Source: an uncultured Erysipelotrichaceae bacterium (GTDB lineage: Bacteria > Bacillota_I > Bacilli_A > Erysipelotrichales > Erysipelotrichaceae). From it: a stretch of 64,000 bases of DNA. The notes beneath the pieces were generated by a model. It was not told the origin of the DNA. It saw nothing but the letters and a program-made list of their open reading frames with translations, and ran no database searches. The position numbers and the translations under genes were made by a program. This document shows positions 39,213-47,898 of this stretch, one piece after another. The stretch spans positions 1-64,000 of the forward strand of contig CAIFEQ010000004.1 of assembly GCA_903789495.1 (NCBI GenBank), given 5' to 3'. Every line of letters begins with the position of its first letter. The stretch's first letter is position 1.

Positions 39213-40565
39213 ATGAAAAGAAATGAAATGGCTGACAGACTGCATGCACGTTTATCCGATCTGCGGACGGTTTTCGGCCCGCAGACAGAATCCGGAAAAG
39301 GCCGGCTGATCAATCTGATCAGCAGCCTGCTGACGGGCGTCTATACGATCTTTGTGACCGGGATTTTCTATACCGGCTTTCTGAGTCTCTATGGCATATC
39401 CATCACGGAAACCGGCATCATCACCTTCGTGCCCTACCTGGCCAACTGCTTCTGTATTTTCTCGACGCCGGTGCTGAACCGTTTTCACCGCCGCAAGCCG
39501 GTTCTGCTGCTTTCGAAGATCGTCTATTATTTCCTGATCATCATTGCCGTCAATCTGATGCCGCTGCTGGTCAGCGATACGGCAGGGCGTGTCAGGTGGT
39601 TTACGCTGCTGCTGTTTGCGGCCAATGCGGAAAATGCCCTGTTCTCTCCGGGCTTTACGTCCTGGTTCTATCATTTCTTTCCGGAAGACAATGATCTGCG
39701 CGTGTGCTATTACACCTATTCTCAGCTGTTCACTTCCGTTCTGGCCAATCTGGTTCTGGTGATCAGCGGCTGGCTGGCAGATGCGGTACGCGCTCAGGCG
39801 GAACTGATCATCGGCTTCCGGTATGCGGCCTTTCTCCTGGTGATTCTGGATGTCTGCGTTCAGGCGCAGGCAAAGGAGTATGAAGAACCCGGTGATCAGG
39901 GAAGCCGGATCCGCGATGTGTTTACCGTACCGTTCCGGCACCGGAAATTCATCCGGTGCACGGCTCTGATGGGCTTCTGGACCTATAACTGCAATCTGAC
40001 CGGTCTCTGGCTGTACCATGTTCTGAATCACATGCACTTTTCCTACCTGGTCATCAATCTGGTTTCCAGCAGCTATATGATTGTCTTTCTGATCATCTCT
40101 CCGCTGTGGCGCAGACTGATCCGGAAATATTCCTGGATCCGGACGTTCGGCCTGGCGAATCTGATCTGGGTGCCGACGGAGTTCGTGTTCTTTTTCATGT
40201 CTGAGGGCACACGCATGATGTATCCGCTGCTGACTGTCCTTCAGCATTTTCTCAGTACGGGGCTGAATCTTGCCTATGCCAATGTCCTGTACATGAACCT
40301 GCCGCAGAACCAGGAGACATCCTGCATCTCCTTTCAGGTCTTTGCCTGCAATTTTGCGGCGTTCCTGGGCGCCATGGTCGGCACGGCTCTGAGTGCCATT
40401 TCCGGTGATTCGACAGTTGCGGTGCTGGGCATACCGATCTATTCCATTCAGTTCAACTGCCTGCTGCGCGGTGTCAATATGCTGGCCATGGGCCTGTACT
40501 GCTGGCGGCACTGGCAGGAACTGACCAGCGAGAGCGAGATCCGCCGGGTTGAGAACCGGCAGTAA
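39213..40565 (+). CDS. MFS-like multi-pass transporter
   Basis: About 12 hydrophobic segments; 'VLNRFHRRKPVLLLSKIVYYFLIIIAV'. Confidence 0.65.
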   Translation: MKRNEMADRLHARLSDLRTVFGPQTESGKGRLINLISSLLTGVYTIFVTGIFYTGFLSLYGISITETGIITFVPYLANCFCIFSTPVLNRFHRRKPVLLLSKIVYYFLIIIAVNLMPLLVSDTAGRVRWFTLLLFAANAENALFSPGFTSWFYHFFPEDNDLRVCYYTYSQLFTSVLANLVLVISGWLADAVRAQAELIIGFRYAAFLLVILDVCVQAQAKEYEEPGDQGSRIRDVFTVPFRHRKFIRCTALMGFWTYNCNLTGLWLYHVLNHMHFSYLVINLVSSSYMIVFLIISPLWRRLIRKYSWIRTFGLANLIWVPTEFVFFFMSEGTRMMYPLLTVLQHFLSTGLNLAYANVLYMNLPQNQETSCISFQVFACNFAAFLGAMVGTALSAISGDSTVAVLGIPIYSIQFNCLLRGVNMLAMGLYCWRHWQELTSESEIRRVENRQ

Positions 40566-40736
40566 GTCCTGTGTCCTGTACCGCCAGTATGAATTCCTGA
40601 GCAGACGCAGGCATTCATCATGCCGCACATGGTCACCGGTTTCTGCGGACAGGGCAGAGCAGCCGGTTCAGGCAGCTTCAGAAAGAAAAGAAAAGCCCGA
40701 AAACCACATGCTGTGCGATTAACGGGTATGGATTCA

Positions 40737-40813
40737 TGGTCGGAATATCGGGATTTGAACCCGAGACCTCTTCGTCCCTAACGAAGCGCGCTACCAAACT
40801 GCGCCATATTCCG
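40737..40813 (-). tRNA. tRNA-Pro (anticodon AGG)
   Basis: Cloverleaf CGGAATA..TATTCCG acceptor, CTTCG-TTAGGGA-CGAAG anticodon arm, TCGGG-TTCAAAT-CCCGA T-arm, encoded CCA. Confidence 0.92.
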
Positions 40814-40932
40814 TTCAGCCCTTATATTTTGTGCTTTTTTCGCCGTTTCGTCAACAGACGGAGCCGGAATCCGGGTCCCTTGGAAGGACACACAGACAGC
40901 CGGTATAATGAGGGCAGAGGAGGTTTGCAATC

Positions 40933-41259
40933 ATGACAAAAATCAAAATCACTGTCCTGCGCCGGAGTATTTTTGAGGATCTGGTCAAGGAGTATGCCGT
41001 CAAGGACTATGGCCTGTGCCAGGCTTTCCAGGACGGGCAGGTGTTCTACACCGACTACCGGATGCCGGAAGGCTTCTGCGGTGAGGCCTGGAAGGCCATC
41101 TACCAGTATGTCTTCGCCCTGTATCATGGCGGTACCGATATCTATAACGGACACTGGATCGATGAGAAGAAACATCCCGGTACAGTCGTCAGCTGCTGCA
41201 ACGACGGGCTGCGTCCGGTGGTCTTCAAGATCGAACGCATCGAGGATACAGAGGAGTAA
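40933..41259 (+). CDS. TIGR04076 family protein
   Basis: 'MPEGFCGEAWKAIYQYVFALYHGG', 'CCNDGLRPVVFKIERI'. Confidence 0.75.
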   Translation: MTKIKITVLRRSIFEDLVKEYAVKDYGLCQAFQDGQVFYTDYRMPEGFCGEAWKAIYQYVFALYHGGTDIYNGHWIDEKKHPGTVVSCCNDGLRPVVFKIERIEDTEE

Positions 41260-41298
41260 GGAAGGCCGCGGCAGCGGCTTTTCTTTCCGGGCAGAAGA

Positions 41299-41322
41299 AA
41301 ATCCCACACGGTCGTGGGATTT
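41299..41322. terminator. Bidirectional terminator
   Basis: AAATCCCACACGGTCGTGGGATTT between convergent genes. Confidence 0.75.
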
Positions 41323-41325
41323 CTC

Positions 41326-41967
41326 TTACTTCCGGATAACGCGGACCTTGAAGCCGCGGCCCATGGCTTCGATCTTCTCAGCCATCTCCGGGCAGTGGGA
41401 CATGGTCACGCAGTAGAGTTCCGTTCCTCTGGGACCGCGGTAGACCAGGAAACTGTCGATGTTGATGGCATTGTCCGCAAACAGGCGGGCAATGTCGGCC
41501 ATGACGCCCGGGACATCCTGCACCGAAATCAGGAAGTGGGTACCGTCAATCCGCAGACCCATCAGCTGGATCAGGGAACTGAACAGGTCCATTTCGGTAA
41601 TGATGCCAAGGACCTTGTTCTCTTCATCCACCACCGGCAGGACCGCGATGCCGTACTGGCGCATCTTGTCTGCGGCTTCGTCAATCATGGCGTCCGGTGA
41701 GATGGTCTTGACGTCGGTGATCATGATCTCTGAGACCTTGGTGCGGCTCAGGAGATACTTCAGTTCATAGACATCCAGACTGGTGTGATTCTCATTGGTG
41801 GAATCTTCAATCAGACCGCCGGTGACCAGGCCGATCAGATGTTTCTGCGCATCGACAACCGGCAGGCGGTGGAAGTTGTTCCTGTTCATGATCTCTCTGG
41901 CCTGCGCCAGGGTGGTGTCAGGTGAAATGCAGATCGGATCCTTTGTCATTTCATCACTTACAAACAT
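41326..41967 (-). CDS. CBS-pair + ACT domain protein (AcuB-like)
   Basis: Two CBS blocks 'AREIMNRNNFHRLPVVDAQKHLIGLV', 'DKMRQYGIAVLPVVDEENKVLGIITEMDLF' and ACT-like 'HFLISVQDVPGVMADIARLFADNAINI'. Confidence 0.85.
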   Translation of the reverse strand: MFVSDEMTKDPICISPDTTLAQAREIMNRNNFHRLPVVDAQKHLIGLVTGGLIEDSTNENHTSLDVYELKYLLSRTKVSEIMITDVKTISPDAMIDEAADKMRQYGIAVLPVVDEENKVLGIITEMDLFSSLIQLMGLRIDGTHFLISVQDVPGVMADIARLFADNAINIDSFLVYRGPRGTELYCVTMSHCPEMAEKIEAMGRGFKVRVIRK

Positions 41968-41974
41968 AGGTTGC

Positions 41975-42679
41975 TCAGCCTCCCAGATATGCTTCTTTCA
42001 CCCGCGGGCCATTGGCCAGTTCTTCGCCGGTGCCCGACAGAGTGATCTTTCCGTTTTCCAGCACGTAAGCCCGGTCGGCGGCAGCCAGTGCCATTCTGGC
42101 ATTCTGCTCCACCAGCAGGACGGTTGTGCCCTGTTCATGAATGTCGGCAATGATGTGGAAGATTTCCTTCACCAGCAGCGGGGATAAGCCCATGGAAGGT
42201 TCATCCATCAGCAGGATTCTCGGACGGGCCATCAGAGCCCGGCCCATGGCCAGCATCTGCTGCTCGCCGCCGGACAGAGTGCCGGCCAGCTGGTTCCGGC
42301 GTTCTTCCAGACGCGGGAACAGGGCATAGACGTGTTTCAGGTCAGCCGCGACGCCGTCTTTGTCCTTCCGGGTATAGGCACCCAGATCGAGGTTCTCTTC
42401 GACCGTCTGCGAGGCAAAGACCCGCCGGCGTTCCGGGACCTGGGCCATGCCCATGGCCACGATCTTATGGGAAGGCATATGGGTGATGTCCGTCCCGTCC
42501 AGGATAATCTTACCAGAGACCGGGCGGATCAGACCGGAGAGGGTATGCATGGTGGTGGCCTTGCCCGCTCCGTTGGCCCCGATCAGGGTGACGATCTCGC
42601 CGTCCTGCACCTCGAAGGAGATGCCCTTGATGGCTTCGATGACCCCATAGCGCACCACCAGATTTTCGACTTTCAGCAT
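41975..42679 (-). CDS. livF: Branched-chain amino acid ABC transporter ATP-binding protein LivF (Walker A T->A)
   Basis: 'VRYGVIEAIKGISFEVQDGEIVTLIGANGAGKATTMHTLSGL', 'LSGGEQQMLAMGRALMARPRILLMDEPSMGLSP'. Confidence 0.92.
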   Translation of the reverse strand: MLKVENLVVRYGVIEAIKGISFEVQDGEIVTLIGANGAGKATTMHTLSGLIRPVSGKIILDGTDITHMPSHKIVAMGMAQVPERRRVFASQTVEENLDLGAYTRKDKDGVAADLKHVYALFPRLEERRNQLAGTLSGGEQQMLAMGRALMARPRILLMDEPSMGLSPLLVKEIFHIIADIHEQGTTVLLVEQNARMALAAADRAYVLENGKITLSGTGEELANGPRVKEAYLGG

Positions 42680-42681
42680 GA

Positions 42682-43452
42682 TTACGCTCCGATATAGGCC
42701 TTGATGACCTCTTCATTGGACTGGATCTCTGCCGGAGTGCCTTCGGCCAGCAGGGTGCCGTAGTTCAGCACCGAGATCCGTTCACAGATGCCCATGACCA
42801 GCCGCATGTCGTGTTCGATCAGCAGGATGGCAATGCCGAAGGTGCTGCGGATCTTCCGGATGTTTTCCATCAGGACATCGGTTTCCTGGGGGTTCATGCC
42901 GGCCGCCGGTTCATCCAGCAGAAGCAGCTTGGGATGGGTGGCCAGGGCCCGGGCAATCTCCAGTTCCCGCTGCTTGCCATAGGGCAGGCTGCGGGCCGGC
43001 TTGTCGGCATCGTCTTCAAGATGGAAGACCTGCAGCAGGTGCAGGGCTTCCTGTTCCATGTCTGCCTCTTCCTTCTGACAGGCCGGCAGCTTGAACAGAC
43101 CTTCCAGCAGGGAGTAGTGCATCTGGGTATCCAGAGCGGTCAGGACATTGTCCAGCACCGATTCTTCCCGGAACAGACGGATGTTCTGGAAGGTGCGGGC
43201 AACGCCCATGCGGACAATCTGGTTCGGCTTGCGGCCGTTGAGCAGTTCCCCCTCCAGACGGATCGTGCCGTCGGTCGGGGCATAGACGCCTGTCAGCATG
43301 TTGAATACGGTGGTCTTGCCGGCTCCGTTGGGACCGATCAGACCGCAGAGCTCGTGCGGGGCAATGGTCAGAGAGAAATCATCCACCGCCCGCAGGCCGC
43401 CGAAGTTGATCCCGAGGTGTTCCACCTCCAGCACATTTCTGTCATCCGGCAT
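42682..43452 (-). CDS. livG: Branched-chain amino acid ABC transporter ATP-binding protein LivG
   Basis: 'IGPNGAGKTTVFNMLTGVY', 'LPYGKQRELEIARALATHPKLLLLDEPAAGMNPQET'. Confidence 0.93.
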   Translation of the reverse strand: MPDDRNVLEVEHLGINFGGLRAVDDFSLTIAPHELCGLIGPNGAGKTTVFNMLTGVYAPTDGTIRLEGELLNGRKPNQIVRMGVARTFQNIRLFREESVLDNVLTALDTQMHYSLLEGLFKLPACQKEEADMEQEALHLLQVFHLEDDADKPARSLPYGKQRELEIARALATHPKLLLLDEPAAGMNPQETDVLMENIRKIRSTFGIAILLIEHDMRLVMGICERISVLNYGTLLAEGTPAEIQSNEEVIKAYIGA

Positions 43453-44404
43453 GTTCGGTGTCCTCCTTTCGGTGCGTGTGTGCCAGCAGGAAGGCCTGCA
43501 GGCGGTCGCTGTTCTTGACCAGCATCATGACGATCAGCACGATGGAATACAGCAGCATCCGGTAGTCGGCCACCGAGCGCAGGGCTTCCGGCAGGATGGT
43601 CAGGATGACCGCGGCGATCACGGAACCGCGCAGGTTGCCCATGCCGCCGAGGACACACATGACCAGGATTTCGATGGACTTGTCCAGGTCGAAGACACTG
43701 GGCTGCAGGAAGGCCAGATAATGCGCATACAGACCGCCGCCGATGCCGCAGAAGAAGGCGGAGAGGACGAAGGCCAGTTTCTTGTACCGGTCGGTGTCGA
43801 TCCCGCTGGCCTCGGCCGCGATCTCATCTTCCCGGACCGAGAGGATGGAACGGCCCTGGCGGGAATGGATCAGGGATTCGGTGAGCAGGATGATGAGCAG
43901 GGCGGTGAAGTAGACCCAGGCAAAGGTCGTGTACTTGGGGAAACCGGAATACCCGGCTGCTCCGCCCAGATACTTCCAGTTGGTCAGGATGTTGCGGACG
44001 ATCTCCGCAAAGGCCAGGGTGATGATCGCCAGGTAGTCACCCCGCAGCCGCAGGGTGGGAATGGAGACCAGATACCCCAGCAGCATCCCGAGGAGTCCGC
44101 CGAACAGCAGGGCGAGCGGGAATTCCACCGCGCCCACCAGGTGCATGGTCCTGGAGAACCAGGCGGCGCCATAGGCCCCGACCGCCATGAATCCGGCATG
44201 TCCCAGGGACAGTTCGCCCAGGAAGCCGGAGACCAGGTTCAGGGAAACCGTCAGGATGATGTTGATGCAGATGACGATCAGGATGCCTTCCCAGTAGGCA
44301 TTCAGGATGCCCAGCGACAGCAGGGTCTGCAGCAGGGCAAACAGGATGGCGCTGCCCAGCAGGCCGCGGACCAGCTTCTGCCGGAAAATCTTGTTCTTCT
44401 TCAT
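43442..44404 (-). CDS. livM: Branched-chain amino acid ABC transporter permease LivM
   Basis: 'LNLVSGFLGELSLGHAGFMAVGAYGAA', 'RLRGDYLAIITLAFAEIVRNI'. Confidence 0.93.
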   Translation of the reverse strand: MKKNKIFRQKLVRGLLGSAILFALLQTLLSLGILNAYWEGILIVICINIILTVSLNLVSGFLGELSLGHAGFMAVGAYGAAWFSRTMHLVGAVEFPLALLFGGLLGMLLGYLVSIPTLRLRGDYLAIITLAFAEIVRNILTNWKYLGGAAGYSGFPKYTTFAWVYFTALLIILLTESLIHSRQGRSILSVREDEIAAEASGIDTDRYKKLAFVLSAFFCGIGGGLYAHYLAFLQPSVFDLDKSIEILVMCVLGGMGNLRGSVIAAVILTILPEALRSVADYRMLLYSIVLIVMMLVKNSDRLQAFLLAHTHRKEDTEHAG

Positions 44405-44416
44405 GCGCGTGCCTCC

Positions 44417-45301
44417 TTACACCTTTTCCCGGACATTGCGGCCCAGGATGCCGGCCGGCTTGAACACCAGCATGAGGATGAGCACCGAGAAGACGATCGT
44501 ATCGGAAAACTGACTGGAGATATAGGCCTTGGTCAGGGCTTCGGTCATGCCCAGGATATAGGCGCCCAGCACAGCCCCGGGTATCGAACCGATCCCGCCC
44601 AGCACGGCGGCGATGAAGGCCTTGATGCCGGGCAGGGAGCCCATGGTGGGATTGATGACCGGGTAGCAGGACGCATACAGCATGCCGGCGACGGCAGCCA
44701 GTCCGGACCCGATCGCAAAGGTCAGGGAAATCGTCTGATCGACATTGATCCCCATCAGCCGGGCGGCGTCGGTGTCTTCCGACACGGCCCGCATGGCCTT
44801 GCCCATGTTGGTCTTCTGGACAAAGAAGTTCAGGATGAGCATCAGGGCAATGGAAACGCAGAAAGTGATGTAGTAGTTGCTGGAAATGGTCAGGGCTCCG
44901 ATCTTCAGAGCCGGCAGATGGATGAACGTCGTATAAGGTTTCGGGTTGGCCGAAAAGATCAGCTGGAAGAGATTCTCCAGGAAATAGCTCATGCCGATGG
45001 CGGTGATCAGCAGACTGATCCGCGAGGCATTCCGCAGCGGCCGGTAGGCAACCTTTTCAATCCCCATGCCCAGCAGGGAACAGCCGGCGATGGACAGCAG
45101 GACCGCCAGATACCAGGGCATCCCGGCCGACAGGCAGACCCAGCTGAGATAGGCACCGACCATGATGATGTCCCCGTGGGCAAAGTTGATGAGCTTGGCA
45201 ATGCCGTAGACCATCGTATAGCCCAGCGCGATCAGCGCATAGATGGAACCCACGTTCAGTCCGTTGATGAACTGCATGAGAAACTGACTGAAACCTGACA
45301 T
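44417..45301 (-). CDS. livH: Branched-chain amino acid ABC transporter permease LivH
   Basis: 'FINGLNVGSIYALIALGYTMVYGIAKLINFAHGDIIMVGAY'. Confidence 0.93.
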   Translation of the reverse strand: MSGFSQFLMQFINGLNVGSIYALIALGYTMVYGIAKLINFAHGDIIMVGAYLSWVCLSAGMPWYLAVLLSIAGCSLLGMGIEKVAYRPLRNASRISLLITAIGMSYFLENLFQLIFSANPKPYTTFIHLPALKIGALTISSNYYITFCVSIALMLILNFFVQKTNMGKAMRAVSEDTDAARLMGINVDQTISLTFAIGSGLAAVAGMLYASCYPVINPTMGSLPGIKAFIAAVLGGIGSIPGAVLGAYILGMTEALTKAYISSQFSDTIVFSVLILMLVFKPAGILGRNVREKV

Positions 45302-45377
45302 GTTTCCTCCTTTCCTGACAGTGCCAAAAACAGGGGAACCATTCTGTTCCCCTGTGGTGTTCGTTCAGGGTCTGCGC

Positions 45378-46580
45378 TTACTGATACCGGACGTATTCCC
45401 CGTTCTGGATGGTAACCATGATCGGCTCCTTGATCGGATCGCCGTTCTCGTCGAAGGAGATCTCGCCCAGGATGCCATCATGGGTAGAAGAGGCAATCGC
45501 CGCACAGATGTCAGAAGCCTTCAGGCTGCCGGCCTTTTCAATGGCTTCCAGCACCAGCATGGTGGCGTCATAGGAGTTGATGCCGAAGGAGTTGATGTCT
45601 TCGCCATATTCTTCCTGATATTCCGCCATGATGCTCTGGACGGATTCCATATCCGGGGAATACTGGTTGACAAACACGGCACCTTCCAGCGTCGACACAT
45701 CCGTGGTGGTGGTCAGCACGCCATCCCAGCCGTCGCAGCCCAGGAACTGCGCGGTGATGCCCAGCGCTCTGGCCTGCTCGCAGATCATCGTATCTTTCTC
45801 ATAGTAGTTCGGAATGAACAGGCAGTCGATGTCCTGCGCGGCGATGTTGGTCAGCTGGGCATTGAAGTCCGAGTCAGAAGAACCGAAGGACTCCGAAGCC
45901 AGCACCTGGCCGCCCTTGGCCTCGAATTCAGCCGTGAAGGATTCCGCCAGGCCGGTGGAATAGTCATCATCGGCGTTATAGATGATGGCAGCGCTTCGTA
46001 AGCCCATGGTGTCATAGGCAAAGTCTGCCATTTCCGTGGCCTGCTGCGGATCGGTGTAGCAGGTCCGGAAGACGTTGGAGCCTGCTTCATCCGTAAAGGC
46101 AGCGGCCGTCGCAGAAGGAGAGACAATCGGGACGCCGGTATCCGCGGAGGCACCGGCTACGGCGATACCCTCGCCGGACAGGGTCGGTCCGATGATGGCC
46201 GCAACCTTGACATCGGAAACCAGACGGTTATACAGGCTGACCGCCTGGGTGGCGTCGCCTGTGGTATCCATGTAATCTGTCGCTACGGTAATGCTGGTGC
46301 CATGCTCGGCATTCCAGTCCTTGACCGCCAGCATCGCGGCATTCGTGACGGCAGTGCCGTACACGGCCGTCGAGCCGGAGCGCGGTCCCAGGGTGCCGAT
46401 GGTGTAGGAAGTCAGATCGCCGGCAGCGGTATAGCCGGTGTCACTGGCTGTCGTGGCACTGCTGGTGCTTTGTGAAGAAGCCGAAGCGGTGGAAGTGGAG
46501 CTGGTGGACTCGCAGGCAGTCAGCGTAAACGCCAGGGCTGCCGCAAATCCTGCTTTCATCATCTTATAGTGAGATTTCAT
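45378..46580 (-). CDS. livK: Branched-chain amino acid ABC transporter substrate-binding protein
   Basis: Lipoprotein signal 'AALAFTLTACESTS', 'IGTLGPRSGSTAVYGTAVTNAAMLAVKDWNAEHG'. Confidence 0.9.
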   Translation of the reverse strand: MKSHYKMMKAGFAAALAFTLTACESTSSTSTASASSQSTSSATTASDTGYTAAGDLTSYTIGTLGPRSGSTAVYGTAVTNAAMLAVKDWNAEHGTSITVATDYMDTTGDATQAVSLYNRLVSDVKVAAIIGPTLSGEGIAVAGASADTGVPIVSPSATAAAFTDEAGSNVFRTCYTDPQQATEMADFAYDTMGLRSAAIIYNADDDYSTGLAESFTAEFEAKGGQVLASESFGSSDSDFNAQLTNIAAQDIDCLFIPNYYEKDTMICEQARALGITAQFLGCDGWDGVLTTTTDVSTLEGAVFVNQYSPDMESVQSIMAEYQEEYGEDINSFGINSYDATMLVLEAIEKAGSLKASDICAAIASSTHDGILGEISFDENGDPIKEPIMVTIQNGEYVRYQ

Positions 46581-46916
46581 GATGTTCCCCCTGTTCTCTC
46601 ATCTGCTGAGATGTAATGCATTCATTATAGTGATTTTACCGGGTTATAACCGAAAAAGTTTCAAAAAAATTAAAAATTTAATGAAAAATAAAATGTAAAG
46701 ACGGAATAGTTTTCATTCAAAGAAGGAAAAGAAGGGCCGCACCGGACACGTTCCGGCCTGCCGGAAACCTTCTGCGGACAACAGGAACCAGAGATTTTCA
46801 GAAAGCAAGTGTTCAAGCCATGTTTTTACCTTTAATCAGACAAAAAAAATTAATAATGCTGTAAATAACCGGAAAACAGTTTGAAGTTTCTGTCTGCAGA
46901 ATTAACACAATCTTAT

Positions 46917-46972
46917 CTTGACAAATTTTTATCAAGTGCTTTCTTGACAAAAATTTATCATGCCAATACGAT
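46917..46972 (+). promoter_or_regulatory. Promoter with overlapping tandem 18-bp repeats upstream of SDR
   Basis: CTTGACAAATTTTTATCA (46917-46934) and CTTGACAAAAATTTATCA (46943-46960), 26-bp period; TTGACA-17 bp-TACGAT. Confidence 0.65.
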
Positions 46973-47013
46973 CGGATCTGCATGGGACTGGATGTCCCAA
47001 GGAGGAGAGAAGT

Positions 47014-47814
47014 ATGGCAGATTTAAAAGGTAAAGTTGCGTTGATTACGGGCGCGGCGGCCGGTCTGGGAGCCGGTATTGCCGAGGCGTATGTCAGATCG
47101 GGTGCGAAGATCTGCATGGTCGACCTGTCCAAGGGTGTCGAGGACACGGCCGCCAGTCTGCGCAAAGAAGTGCCGGGTGCGGAAATCATCACCTTCGTCG
47201 GCAACGTGGTCGACAAGGAACAGATGAAGGCCGCGGCCAAGGCGACGGCAGACAAGTTCGGTTCGCTGGACATCTGCTGTGCCAACGCCGGTGTGTGCCG
47301 TCTGGCACCGTTTGAGGAAATGACGGACGAGACCCGTGATTTCCATATCGATGTGAATATCAAGGGCACCTGGAATACGGTGCAGGCCTGCATTCCGTAC
47401 ATGCTGAAGGAAGGCAAGGGCGCCGTGGTCATTGCCTCTTCCGTCACCGGTGATATTGTCGCGGACGGCGGCGAAGCGGCCTATGCCATGACCAAGGCGG
47501 CTCTGGTCGGTCTGACCCGCTGCCTGGCCGTCGAATATGCCCCGAAGCACATCCGGGTCAACTGCAGCCAGCTTGGCTATGCCCGGACCCCGATGGTCGA
47601 GAAGATGGCGAAGGAATCCAATCCTGCGGATCCGGAAAGCGCCATCGCGGATATCGCCCGCAACGTCCCGCTGGGGCGGCTGGCCAAGCCGATTGAGGTC
47701 GGCAACCTGTTTGCGTTCCTGGGCAGTGATGATGCCTCTTACATCACCGGCGCACAGATCGTCATTGACGGTGCCGCCACGCTGCCTGAGACCAACTCCA
47801 TGGGCACCAACTGA
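47014..47814 (+). CDS. SDR family oxidoreductase
   Basis: 'VALITGAAAGLGAGIAEAYVRSG', 'YAMTK' catalytic motif. Confidence 0.9.
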   Translation: MADLKGKVALITGAAAGLGAGIAEAYVRSGAKICMVDLSKGVEDTAASLRKEVPGAEIITFVGNVVDKEQMKAAAKATADKFGSLDICCANAGVCRLAPFEEMTDETRDFHIDVNIKGTWNTVQACIPYMLKEGKGAVVIASSVTGDIVADGGEAAYAMTKAALVGLTRCLAVEYAPKHIRVNCSQLGYARTPMVEKMAKESNPADPESAIADIARNVPLGRLAKPIEVGNLFAFLGSDDASYITGAQIVIDGAATLPETNSMGTN

Positions 47815-47869
47815 AACCGATTCTGCAGCTTGTCAGGGAATCGGTTCCGGGGGAGTCGGTTCCCTTTTT
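47815..47869 (+). terminator. Intrinsic terminator with overlapping alternative hairpin
   Basis: GGGAATCGGTTCC-ggg-GGAGTCGGTTCCC-TTTTT, plus AACCGATTC..GAATCGGTT sharing the 5' arm. Confidence 0.7.
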
Positions 47870-47898
47870 GAACGACATGATCTGAAAGGGGATATTGT

